The notes beneath the pieces were generated by a model that was given only the letters and a program-made list of their open reading frames with translations, was not told the origin of the DNA and did not search any database. DNA of 64,000 bases from Eutreptiella sp. 'Long Island Sound 2002'. Taxonomy: Eukaryota; Euglenozoa; Euglenophyceae; Eutreptiales; Eutreptiaceae. This document shows positions 32,644-42,600 of this stretch, one piece after another (positions within the stretch are counted from its first letter, which is position 1; each line of letters begins with the position of its first letter). Made by a program: the position numbers and the translations under genes. Location of the stretch: positions 19,241,670 through 19,305,669 of the forward strand of contig OZ038399.1 in NCBI GenBank assembly GCA_964036045.1, read 5' to 3'.

Positions 32644-34464
32644 ATGGGGCGCCTCTCCACGACCGAGTGCACCTACCTACCTACCCCTCGGGAGGTTCGT
32701 CTCCGCCCGGGCCAGGAACATCCTAAGGTCCGTGGGTCGGAGCGGTTGGGCTTTGCTAAACTTGACCTATACCCGAATGCTAGGTCTAAGATAGTGAAGC
32801 CTATAAGATTGGTGGGGGAGCGCGCCGCGGCGGAGCAGGAGATAGTGGAGGATTTTTTGGCTCGTGGTTGGATTGAGCCGTGCCCTGCCTCCGAGTGGGC
32901 GTCCAACGGTTTTGTTGTGCCCAAGAAAGAAAAAGGGAAATGGCGCCTCGTTGTGGACTACCGCCAACTTAATGAGGCTACCAAGCCCGACGCGCACCCC
33001 CTCCCCCTCATTGACAATATGTTGGAAAATCAATCCAAGCATAAGATTTTCACTATTGTGGACTTGAGTAAGGGGTTTCACCAAATTCCCCTACACCCTG
33101 AGTCCCGGCCTATGACCGCCATGAATTTGGCGGGTAAGCGATACCAATGGCGTGTTATGCCTATGGGTATCAAAAATGGCCCTGCTATTTTTCAGCGTGT
33201 TATGGACCATGTTTTGCAAGGCTTGGATTGTGCGGATGTATATATTGATGGTATTATTATTGGCTCCTCCGGCGACACGGAGGAGGAATTATTGGCTAAC
33301 CACGACCGCGATGTGCGTGCCGTGTTGGATAGGCTACGTCAGGAGGAGTTGGTTGCTTCGGTTAATAAAACCGATTTCTTCGTTCGTTCGGTTGAATTTT
33401 GTGGCCATGTGTTGGAAAATGGCACACGTCGGCCGGCGCCAGGGAAAATGTTGGCGCTTGAGCGTTGGGACAAACCCGATAATGTTCGTGAGCTCCGTGG
33501 TTTCTTGGGGCTCGCCAACTACTATTCGGGGTATGTCCAAAACTACGCCTCCATTGCTACCCCTTTGATAAATATGTTGAAAGATTTGCCTAAGCACAAA
33601 AATGGCAAGAAAATAGGCCTAAGGTGGAATGCTTCGGCCAATGAGGCCTTTTTGAAGCTAAAACGTGCCATTACGGATATTGTTCCCCTCCAACTAGCCG
33701 ATAGGGACAAGGACTTCATCCTCACCCCGGACGCTAGTAATTGGGCGGTGGGGGCGGCCCTCCAACAGGAAGGTCACGATGGTGCTCTCCGCCCCCTTGC
33801 CTTTTTCTCTCGTAAATTGTCAGGCAGCCAGTTAAATTGGAGCCCGCGGGAGAAAGAGTGCTATGCCATAGTGGCTGCGCTTTTGAAATGGCATGGTTGG
33901 GTGGGGAACAAGCGAGTGGAGGTTCGTACGGACCACCGTAGCCTTGAAAATTGGGCTACGGAGAACCTTCAAACCGTGCGGGGTCCCTCTCCACGCCAGG
34001 CACGTTGGCATGAATTGTTTTCGGAATTTGACCTCCACGTGGTTTACACCCCCGGGCCCGTGAACCCTGTGCGTGATTTCCTTTCCTGTTGGGCGTACCC
34101 CGCTAACCCGGCTTTGGGCGATGTGTCCATACATGGGACGGCCCAAGCGGACGGAGACGTGCGGGATATGTTGGCGGCCGAGAAGGAGGAACTCCTTGCT
34201 CACCCCCTTGTTTTTCGGGCGATTGTGGCGCCCGTTGTTACCAGGTCTCGCGCTAACGCGGCGCCCCGTGCTCAAGGGGCGCCCCCGTGCGATCCACCCC
34301 CTCGGGCTATGGCTCCAGTGGGGGGGGGGGGGGGCGAAGAAACAGAAAAAACTTCGACAACTGGAGCGCATAAAAAAGATAAAAAAATCATGGAAGTCCC
34401 ACAAACAGGCAACACCTATACATGGGGAGGATGCTCCCAATGTTTTCGAGATAAATTGGGCTAA
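32644..34464 (+). CDS. pol part 2: reverse transcriptase and RNase H
   Basis: This is a Ty3/gypsy RT-RH polypeptide, which copies the element RNA into DNA and degrades the RNA strand. RT motifs in order: W-I-E-P-C-P-A-S-E-W-A-S-N, VPKKEKGKWRLVVDYRQLN, F-T-I-V-D-L-S-K-G-F-H-Q (first catalytic Asp140), K-N-G-P-A-I-F-Q, then V-Y-I-D-G (200-203), and F-L-G-L-A-N-Y-Y. The catalytic box is normally YxDD; here the second Asp is Gly203 (codon GGT). RNase H has TPDASNWAVGA (Asp363), SPREKE (Glu403/405), RTDH (Asp430) and a final Asp near residue 478 in NPVRDFLS. Before the poly-G run the sequence is clearly real; the last ~45 codons after the G15 run (34,320-34,334) are out of frame, and the protein should continue into integrase. 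The ATG at 32,644 is the first in frame after upstream stops. Confidence 0.9.
   Translation: MGRLSTTECTYLPTPREVRLRPGQEHPKVRGSERLGFAKLDLYPNARSKIVKPIRLVGERAAAEQEIVEDFLARGWIEPCPASEWASNGFVVPKKEKGKWRLVVDYRQLNEATKPDAHPLPLIDNMLENQSKHKIFTIVDLSKGFHQIPLHPESRPMTAMNLAGKRYQWRVMPMGIKNGPAIFQRVMDHVLQGLDCADVYIDGIIIGSSGDTEEELLANHDRDVRAVLDRLRQEELVASVNKTDFFVRSVEFCGHVLENGTRRPAPGKMLALERWDKPDNVRELRGFLGLANYYSGYVQNYASIATPLINMLKDLPKHKNGKKIGLRWNASANEAFLKLKRAITDIVPLQLADRDKDFILTPDASNWAVGAALQQEGHDGALRPLAFFSRKLSGSQLNWSPREKECYAIVAALLKWHGWVGNKRVEVRTDHRSLENWATENLQTVRGPSPRQARWHELFSEFDLHVVYTPGPVNPVRDFLSCWAYPANPALGDVSIHGTAQADGDVRDMLAAEKEELLAHPLVFRAIVAPVVTRSRANAAPRAQGAPPCDPPPRAMAPVGGGGGEETEKTSTTGAHKKDKKIMEVPQTGNTYTWGGCSQCFRDKLG
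34320..34334 (+). other. G15 homopolymer at the RT-RH/integrase frame break
   Basis: This run of 15 G separates the RNase H frame from the integrase frame. The two frames differ by one base, so a length change of one G accounts for the break. It may be real polymerase slippage, an assembly error or a recoding site. The sequence cannot tell these apart. Confidence 0.75.
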
Positions 34465-35947
34465 ACACTACCCAAATTGTGAGCGCTATAAAAACATGTG
34501 GCGCGATGCCTTGAATGGGAACTTCCAAGATGGAGTGAGGTTGGTGGATAATAAACTTGTCCGTAATGGACGGTGGTGTGTTCCTACGCCTCTAGTGCAT
34601 CGCTTGGTGGCTGAATACCATGATGCACTTCACCTGACTACTTCCAGTGTGGAGAAGCACTGGAAAGAAATTAACCATGGGGTGGAAGGTGAGGGGTTGT
34701 GCAAAGCAGTGGAGTTGCAATGTCAAACGTGTCCCTCATGTGCCATTCACACCCATGACACCAAGCGCAAGCAGGGGTACATGACCCCAATGCCTATACC
34801 TATGGAGCCCATGGACTCCATAGCGCTTGATGTATTTCACTACCCCTCGAAAACTTATGATGGAGAGGAGTATGATCGTATGCTCCTATGTGTGTGCCGG
34901 CTTTCCGGCTACCTCATCGCGATTCCTATTCCTAAACCCCGTCACGGAGACAAGGATGAGGGACTAACGGGAAAAAGAGCGGCCCATTTGATAATGGAGC
35001 GCTGGGTGGATAGGTTCGGAGCCCCTCGTGAGATATGCTCCGACCGTGGCCCACAATTTGTGAGCCAATATTTCCAAACCCTTTGTTCTAAAATTGGTGC
35101 CCGCTCAACTATGTGTCTCGCGGGTAGGCACCAAGGTAATGGCAAAGCCGAAAATACTGGCAAGCAGCTAAGGCGTGCCGTTGCTAAAGCCCTCACCTTG
35201 AAGAAGGGCACTAATTGGGTGGAGGTTTTGCCCGCCGTTGTACGAGCGTGGCATGAGACCACAGGTCCTTCAGGTTATACGCCCAATGAAATTGTCTTTG
35301 GTACGCACAACCGTACTAAACTTCCTCCTCTAGCAGAACCTAAGGCTGTTGCTCAAGACGCCGTGCACTACTTTCAACGGCGTGAGGAGCTACATGCCCT
35401 TGCACGTAGGGCCATGATTCAGGTGCAGGAAACCATGGCCCATAAATACAACAAGAGGAGGAGGATGTCTCCTAATTTCGCCAAAGGGGACGGCGTATGG
35501 GTCCGTCGCCAACGCAAAAATCTTGGCGATAAAACATGCCCCTATTGGGATGGGCCCTATGAGGTTGTGGCCAAGAAAGCTCATGACCTCTATGTGATAC
35601 AAGTGGACCAACGGAGACTCGTTGACGTCCACGTTGACTGTTTAATGAAAACAGTCAATTCGCCCCGATCCCCCGTGCCTCTAAGGTACACGGAGGATGT
35701 TGCAAGAGTGCCCTCCCAGTTTGCGGAGGACACCTACAACGTGAAAAAAATATTGGGGCACCGTACACACCGCAACAGACTCCTCTTCAAGGTGCGGTGG
35801 GAAGGTTATACCAAGGATTGGGATACCGAGGAGCCCGTTGAAACCTTCTTACCTTCCTATAACCAGGTGTGGCGGGAGTATGTGAAAACCCATAACCTCA
35901 CTCCCGCCATTGACGTTCTTGCCCACCTTGGTGGACCGCCCTCATGA
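34335..35947 (+). CDS. pol part 3: integrase with C-terminal chromodomain
   Basis: This part inserts element cDNA into chromosomal DNA. The frame is open from 34,073, but the part upstream of the G15 run is a shadow of the RNase H region. A Lys-rich linker comes first, then the HHCC zinc-binding domain (EYHDALH at about 34,613, CQTCPSC at about 34,722). The catalytic core has D in A-L-D-V-F (about 34,825), D in C-S-D-R-G (about 35,040) and E in G-K-A-E-N (about 35,148), with exactly 35 residues between the second D and the E, as in the retroviral DD35E family. The GPY/F module is YWDGPYEVV (about 35,545). A chromodomain follows (about 35,730-35,890) with YNVKKILGHR, FKVRWEGY and DTEEP. It keeps the Tyr, Trp and Tyr positions expected to cage a methylated histone lysine. 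It ends with a TGA at 35,945. Confidence 0.93.
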
Positions 35948-37039
35948 GCGTGCCACGAAAAACAAAAATGGTATGGCTCTATATACCCTTTATTGTTGGG
36001 GGAACGAAGGAGAGAGCGAGAAGCGGTGGGAGACAGGACAAAGAAATGCATGCACGGCGCGCCCCTCGGTTACAAAAATCCCCACCGGAGCAGGGCGGCG
36101 GGTACCGCAGGTTTACCCCACCGTCTACCTCTCTCACCGCTGGGCTTGAGAGTCCTTGGGGTGGGGTGGGTTGGCGTATAGCCTGGGGCGGAAGTGGGAC
36201 GTGTTCTTTCGGGGGTCTTAATGCCATTCAAACCCCTATCCTTGGGTCTTACTGGAGCGCTCCTACCACCACCAGGACAAAGTCCTGCCCACGATGACGC
36301 CCCCCGTCAAGGGTGCTAACAACGTGGCAAACACTTCCCGAAGGCTCTGCCGGGTTGTGTGCATGGTGGTGTTTACAAGGTTTCGGAGTGCCGCCCCGTA
36401 CCGAAACCACGACCCCACGACCGTCCCTGACCCGTGACCCAAGCCCGTGAGCTAAAACATTTGCTCAAACATGGGCGAAGGCTTGAAACATTGAGTGGGT
36501 TGGCGGGTACAACCCATTTTCCCTTTTTGAAGTGGACGTGGTGGTTTTCCACCGATTTGCCCTTGTCCGCACGAGGGTAAGTATACAGGGTACAAAGTAC
36601 TCGTGCGGCTCACATTACATGAAGAAAAAATTTGGTGACGTGCAAAATTGCCACTACATACAGTGAGGACTTAACCTAGAGGGAGGGGTCGTCCTCTACG
36701 TACAGGTATGCTAATATGAATGGCAATGGGTGCCTTTGCCCCGTCACTCCTTGAGTGGGTGGGGTCTTCAAAGGCTATGGCGTTGCGGATGGCGCCGCCT
36801 GGGTATTTGTCCCCGGTCGCTATGCGTGCCCGGGTTGGGAGTGAGTACCCAGTATTGCCATTGCATGGGGCCGCATGCTGGCTGGGTATGTTTTCTCTTG
36901 TTGTTGTTGAATTTCATGGGTGCTATTCCCGCCTGCAGCGCGAAGGAACAAACCAAGGGAACAATGAGGCGAGTGTGCATATGCATATAACTATGAGAGA
37001 GTATGTTGTTGATATTTTCTCTAGAGCTCCCCACGAGTG

Positions 37040-37235
37040 GACTTGGATTTCCACAACACCCGAGGGGTCCTCTATCCCAACACCCAACCAAACGGGTTGG
37101 GATATGGGCGTGGCATTTTTGTTTGTAGAGACCCGTGCGTGGGCTTGGATTTCCACAACACACACGAGTCCCTCTATCCGTGACACACCAAAACCGGGTG
37201 TGCCCGTGGCCATTGGTAGCGTGCGTGTGTGCATG
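37040..37235 (+). repeat. Imperfect direct duplication (~103 bp) in the 3' region
   Basis: The phrase CTTGGATTTCCACAACAC, followed by a TCCCTCTATC-like segment and a stretch ending in GGGTGTG or GGTTGGG, occurs at about 37,042 and again at about 37,144. The two halves are diverged. Confidence 0.6.
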
Positions 37236-38636
37236 CCATTATTTTAGTTACGGGATTATAGGGTTGCCTATTACGTGGTTATCACCCGCCCCCCGAACAA
37301 GCAAGACCTAGGTTAACACCTACCTTTGGGGTTTTGTAGCCGTGTACACCGGCCCAAGTTTACACACGGAGGTGTAAACATGAACCGTTATACACGGTGT
37401 AGAGGGGTTGGGGGAGTAACACTCCTTCGGGGCGTGTCAGCGTGCCCCCGGGGAGCAGGGTGGGCTGCTACACCAGCGGGACCGTACGGGCGACCTCCCC
37501 AATTTGCAACATGGAGGTGACCCCCTGCGCTACGGCCCGCCGGTGACACACCCACCGACAAAGGTAACACTCAAGCTAACCTAAGTGTCTATACACACGC
37601 CCCCAAGACACACACGAACACCAAGCAACAAGGTGGCGTATCTATACACGTGTTCTATTGTGGATATGTTTACTGTTTGTTGTGTGTACGTGAGTGGTTT
37701 GTGGAAACTCTTGAGCGTGTGGTATGTGTGGCGTGTTCTCATCACGTGCCCCAAGGCCGCCACCGCGAGGTCCACATCCGTGATGCCCTCCGGGCGAGTG
37801 TGTACCCCCGGGCCCTGCCAATGGGTGTGCGCGCACAAGTGTGTCTTGTGTTTGTAGCGTGCATCGCTCTATTATGTGTATATGTATGCGTAATATGGCT
37901 CCTAGGTGATGGGTTAGAAAGTGAGGTCAGGTTATTATTATATGGTTAACAGGTGTGTCTATTCAAGTGTGTCTACTCACACCCTCATCCCATCTCCGTA
38001 CCTCCTCGTTTACCCTCTATGTGGTGCATCACGTGTGACACGTATGCTACAATTACGTCAGGAGCAAAGGACACGGCCCTTGGCTGAGCCGTGCCCACGT
38101 AGCCACAACCGTGGCTTTCTCACCCTCTCTTTCTCGATCCACACGATGGTACGGCCGCACGACGAATTTTTTTTGTTGTTTGTGGCGGTTCTGTTTCCAA
38201 GTGGGCCTTTGGCTAGGCCTTGTCTCCATCTTTCGCAAGCAAGTGAGCAAGCAAGCTTACATCTTACAAGCAAGAGCTCACTCGTTACTGCAAGCTTTAG
38301 GGACAAGCACATCAAGAGCATCAAGCACATGCAAGCCCTCATAAACGATCTGAGGCACGAAGGTGGCAGGTGTGGGCATCGTACCCGTGTTTTGACTTGT
38401 GCCTTAGTGTTCTCCGATCATTTACCCTGAGGTCATCGTGGCCTCTTTCCTCTACTCAGTGAGCTACCGCGCGCACTGTGGGGCCATCATGGCCGTGTTT
38501 GTTAGTGGCCTAAGCATGGCACAAGACAGAGGCAGGCACAAGGCAGTCATGCATCGCAAGACAACATCAAAACATAAGTTGTCAATCACAGAGTTCACTA
38601 TGTCAGTTTGTGTGAAAATCCTCTGTTGTGGCTGTA

Positions 38637-38706
38637 AGGACTGTTACCACAGTTGCCCCGCGTTGCATTGCAGGACAAGACCGGTAGCCCCCCGTGGTAA
38701 CAGTCC
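38637..38706 (+). other. Inverted repeat, stem-loop candidate
   Basis: GGACTGTTACCAC at about 38,638 is exactly complementary in reverse to GTGGTAACAGTCC at about 38,693, a 13-bp arm pair around a ~42-bp loop. It lies in the 3' non-coding region. An RNA structure is possible but untested. Confidence 0.5.
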
Positions 38707-39094
38707 CCTGGCCGAGGGCCATCAAGTTTTGTGGGTGCTTCATCATTGTTTCCCTGGCCTCTATCTCTGCTTTCCCACGTGCTCCCTGTTGCAGGCACAG
38801 TCCTACGTCAGGCACTCCCGTCACTGTTCCTGGCAGTTTTTCCAAAAAGTGAAAATTTGGCACTGTCGCGTTGCACCGTTTTGCGGGTACCGTTACCTTC
38901 AGAATTGTTTAAAAGTGTGATTTCACTTTGCCTTTAGTTTTAATTCTGTAAAAAACTACCAATTTTACCTGCTGGACCCCACAATGCCTTTTGCGACACG
39001 CGGGGACCAGACTCTGCGCGCAACAGCTCGCGACTTCGCCAACTATTTACTGCGGGATTTGCGGGATTCCGCTGATGATTTTCGGCATTTCGGC

Positions 39095-39174
39095 GGTGGT
39101 TCGATTCCCACCGATCGGGAGTACTTCAGCGGCCGTGCGGCCGATGCGCAAATGGTCAGTACAGGTTCGAATCC
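39095..39174 (+). other. Two Pol III B-box / tRNA T-arm-like motifs
   Basis: GGTTCGATTCC (39,098-39,108, flanked by GGTG and CACC) and GGTTCGAATCC (39,164-39,174) both match the eukaryotic tRNA B-box consensus GGTTCGANTCC, 66 bp apart. This spacing resembles tandem tRNA-sized units. I could not build a full cloverleaf for either, because the T stems do not pair with a 7-nt loop and no acceptor stem is evident. They are tRNA-like remnants or internal control elements, not tRNA genes. Confidence 0.35.
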
Positions 39175-39278
39175 CTCTGAGGTGACATTGAGGGAATCCG
39201 GCATTTGATGCATTTATGTAGTTTTGTGACTGCTACGTTCCTCTTGGGCATGTACTTCCTGCCTGTAGCAGTCGTTTT

Positions 39279-39289
39279 AAGTGGGGGGG
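39279..39289 (+). other. Polypurine tract (PPT)
   Basis: AAGTGGGGGGG lies directly against the first base of the 3' LTR. This is the expected position for second-strand priming in LTR elements. It also fixes the LTR start at TGAAGC. Confidence 0.75.
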
Positions 39290-39624
39290 TGAAGCAGGTC
39301 ACAACCCTACCCTAGCATCTTTCCCCTAAGGGATCATTATATGACCCTATATATGGGATATATGGGATATATGGGATGTATGGGATTATCTCTTTCCATT
39401 CCTTTGTTAGGAATATGGGATGTGAGATAGATAAGGCAATAGGGGATCCTTTGTATTTATTGGATTTCTTGGATGCTAGGAGGGATTTCTTATGTGTGCA
39501 TATCAGGTATTTCAGTGGCTATCAGTACCTTACCTGTTTGCAGGATACTATACAGTCATCATACTTCGCTATGTCTTCCTTGTCGAGCTCTGTTGCTGCC
39601 CATACCACTGCGACCTCTGCTTCA
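39290..39624 (+). repeat. 3' LTR
   Basis: 335 bp, TGAAGC...GCTTCA, the same length as the 5' LTR and about 99% identical (three transitions; the 3' copy has A, T and T where the 5' copy has G, C and C). This points to a recent insertion. Confidence 0.95.
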
Positions 39625-39650
39625 GGCCCCCCTGGTTAAGGCGAACCTGG
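39625..39650 (+). other. Non-satellite filler at the 3' LTR junction
   Basis: Between GCTTCA and the resumption of satellite (TTAAGTGG at 39,651) there are 26 bp. The first 21, GGCCCCCCTGGTTAAGGCGAA in two parts, look like a deleted version of the 5' leader just after the 5' LTR (GGCCCCCC, then CTGGTT, then AGGCGAA at 19,640-19,675). CCTGGTTAAG then occurs twice (39,631-39,640 and 39,646-39,655) around GCGAA. No 4-6 bp target-site duplication matches GAGGG, the bases left of the 5' LTR. Confidence 0.6.
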
Positions 39651-42600
39651 TTAAGTGGTCGAGATATGGGCAATACCAATTTGAAATCGGCATTGTGCGG
39701 GCACGTACTGTTCGGTTCAACCTGGAAATAAGGTTATTCGCGTGCAAGGGAGCCTGAAGCTCACATTTGCGCACACGGGCAAATTCGGGCAAATTCTCTG
39801 CTACACGTGCGGGGTGGTTCGTATGGTACACGAATATCATGATGCACCTTGTTTTGGCCAGAGGGTTGAGTGGTCGAGATATGGGCAATACCAATTTGAA
39901 ATGGTCATTGTGCGGGCACGCACTGTTTAGTTCAACCTGAAAATAGCGTCCTTCGCGTGCAAGGGAGCCTAAACCTCCCATTTGCACACACGGGCAAATT
40001 CGGGCAAATTCTCTGCTACACGTGCGACGTGGTTCGTATGGTACATGAACAGCATGATGCAGCTTGTTCTGGCCAGAGGGTTGAGTGGTTGTGATATGGG
40101 CAATACCAATTTGGAATGGTCATTGTGCGGGCACGTACTGTTCAGTTCAACCTGAAAATAGTGTCCTTCACGTGCAAGGGAGCCTGAACCTCACATTTCC
40201 ACACACGGGCGAACTGGGACAAATTCTCTGCTTCACGTGCGAGGTGGTTCGTATGGTACACGAATAGCATGATGCAGCTTGTTCTGGCCAGAGGGTTGAG
40301 TGGTTGTGATATGGGCAATACTAAATTGAAACGGCCATTGTGCGGGCACGTACTGTTCAGTTCAACCTGAAAATAGCGTCCTTCGCGTGCAAGGGAGCCT
40401 AAACCTCACATTTGCACACACGGGCAAATTCGGGCAAATTCTCTGCTACACGTGTGACGTGGTTCGTATGGTACACGAATAGCATGATGCAGCTTGTTGT
40501 GGCCAGAGGGTTGGGTGGTTGAGATATGGGCAATACCAATTTGAAATGGTCATTGTGCGGGCACGTACTGTGAAGTTCAACCTGAAAATAGCGTCCTTCA
40601 CGTGCAAGGGAGCCTAAACCTCACATTTGCACACACGGGCAAATTCGGGCAAATTCTCTGCTACACGTGCGACGTGGTTCATATGGTACACGAATAGCAT
40701 GATGCAGGCCGTTGTGGCCAGAGGTTTGAGTGGTTGAGATATGGGCAATACCAAATTGAAACGGGTATTGTGCGGGCACGTACTATTCAGTTCAACCTGA
40801 AAATAGCGTCATTCGCGTGCAAGGGAGCCCAAAACCCACATATGCGCACACGGGCAAATTCGAGCAAATTCTCTGCTACACGTGCGACGTGGTTCGTATG
40901 GTACACGAACAGCATGATGCAGCTTGTTCTGGCCGGAGGGTTGAGTGGTTGTGATATGGGCAATACCAATTTGAAATGGGCATTGTGCGGGCACGTACTG
41001 TGAAGTTCAACCTGAAAATAGCGTCTTTCGCGTGCAAGGGAGCCTAAACCTCACATTTGCACACACGGGCAAATTCGGGCAAATTCTCTGCTACATGTGC
41101 GAGGTGGTTCGTATGGTACACGAACATCATGATGCACCTTGTTTAGACCAGGGGGTTGAGTGGTCGAGATATGGGCAATACCAATTTGGAATGGTCATTG
41201 TGCGGGCACGCACTGTTCAGTTCAACCTGAAAATAGCGTCCTTCACGTGCAAGGGAGCCTAAACCTCACATTTGCACACACGGGCAAATTCGGGCAAATT
41301 CTCTGCTACACGTGCGACGTGGTTCGTATGGTACACGAACAGCATGATGCAGCTTGTTCTGGCCGGAGGGTTGAGTGGTTGTGATATGGGCAATACCAAT
41401 TTGAAATGGGCATTGTGCGGGCACGTACTGTGAAGTTCAACCTGAAAATAGCGTCATTCGCGTGCAAGGGAGCCTAAAGCCCAGATTTGCGCACACGGGC
41501 AAATTCGGGCAAATTCTCTGCTACACGTGCGATGTGGTTCGTATGGTACACGAACAACATGCTGCAGCTTGTTCTGGCCAGAGGGTTAAGTGGTCGAGAT
41601 ATGGGCAATACCAATTTGAAATGGGCATTGTGCGGGCACGTACTGTTCGGTTCAACCTGGAAATAAGGTTATTCGCGTGGAAGGGAGCCTGCACCTCACA
41701 TTTGCGCACACGGGCAAATTCGGGCAAATTCTCTGCTACACGTGCGGGGTGGTTCGTATGGTACACGAACATCATGATGCACCTTGTTTTGGCCAGAGGG
41801 TTGAGTGGTCGAGATATGGGCAATACCAATTTGAAATGGTCATTGTGCGGGCACGCACTGTTCAGTTCAACCTGAAAATAGCGTCCTTCGCGTGCAAGGG
41901 AGCCTAAACCTCACATTTGCACACACGGGCAAATTCGGGCAAATACTCTGCTACACGTGCGACGTGGTTCGTATGGTACACGAACAGCATGATGCAGCTT
42001 GTTCTGGCCAGAGGGTTGAGTGGTTGTGATATGGGCAATACCAATTTGAAATGGGCATTGTGCGGGCACGTACTGTTCAGTTCAACCTGAAAATAGCGTC
42101 ACTCGTGTGCAAGGGAGCCTGAACCTCACATTTCCACACACGGGCGAATCGGGACAAATTCTCTGCTACACGTGCGACGTGGTTCGTATTGTACACGAAT
42201 AGCATGATGCAGCTTGTTGTGGCCAGAGGGTTGAGTGGTTGAGATATGGGCAATACCAATTTGAAATGGGCATTGTGCGGGCACGTACTGTGAAGTTCAA
42301 CCTGAAAATAGCGTCATTCGCGTGCAAGGGAGCCTGAACCTCACATTTGCACACACGGGCAAATTCGGGCAAATACTCTGCTACACGTGCGACGTGGTTC
42401 GTATGGTACACGAACATCATGATGCAGCTTGTTCTGGCTAGAGGGTTGAGTGGTTGTGATATGGGCAATACCAATTTGAAATGGGCATTGTGCGGGCACG
42501 TACTGTTCAGTTCAACCTGAAAATAGCGTCACTCGTGTGCAAGGGAGCCTGAGCCTCACATTTCCACACACGGGCCAATTGGGACAAATTCTCTGCTACA

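Larger units (their letters stand above)
35948..39278 (+). other. 3.3-kb non-coding 3' region of the LTR element
   Basis: No recognisable gene lies between the integrase stop and the polypurine tract. The longest open frames (36,720-37,247, 175 codons; 37,921-38,430, 169 codons) have no domain I recognise, irregular composition and no supporting context. The stretch contains a ~103-bp imperfect tandem duplication around 37,040-37,230, an inverted repeat at 38,637-38,706, a CAAGCA-rich stretch near 38,230-38,340 and two tRNA B-box-like motifs near 39,098 and 39,164. It is long for a 3' UTR in this family. Confidence 0.7.
19305..39624 (+). mobile_element. Ty3/gypsy chromovirus-type LTR retrotransposon, ~20.3 kb
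   Basis: The element is bounded by two 335-bp direct LTRs that start TGAAGC and end GCTTCA, an inverted terminal pair. A PBS-like site follows the 5' LTR and a polypurine tract abuts the 3' LTR. The internal coding order is gag, protease, methyltransferase-like domain, minisatellite, RT-RNase H, integrase, chromodomain. RT-RH before integrase assigns it to Ty3/gypsy (Metaviridae), and the C-terminal chromodomain to the chromovirus branch. The length is extreme for the family, because of the 6.7-kb internal minisatellite and a 3.3-kb 3' non-coding region. It interrupts the 215-bp satellite at the point GAGGG/TTAAG. Coding frames are broken at or near poly-G runs, and two catalytic motifs are non-canonical, so this copy is probably non-autonomous. 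Confidence 0.93.

Noticed and set aside
36720-37247. 175-codon ORF as an env-like or accessory gene of the LTR element
   Set aside because: There is no signal peptide or convincing membrane segment. Part of it is an internal duplication, and the product is not recognisable.
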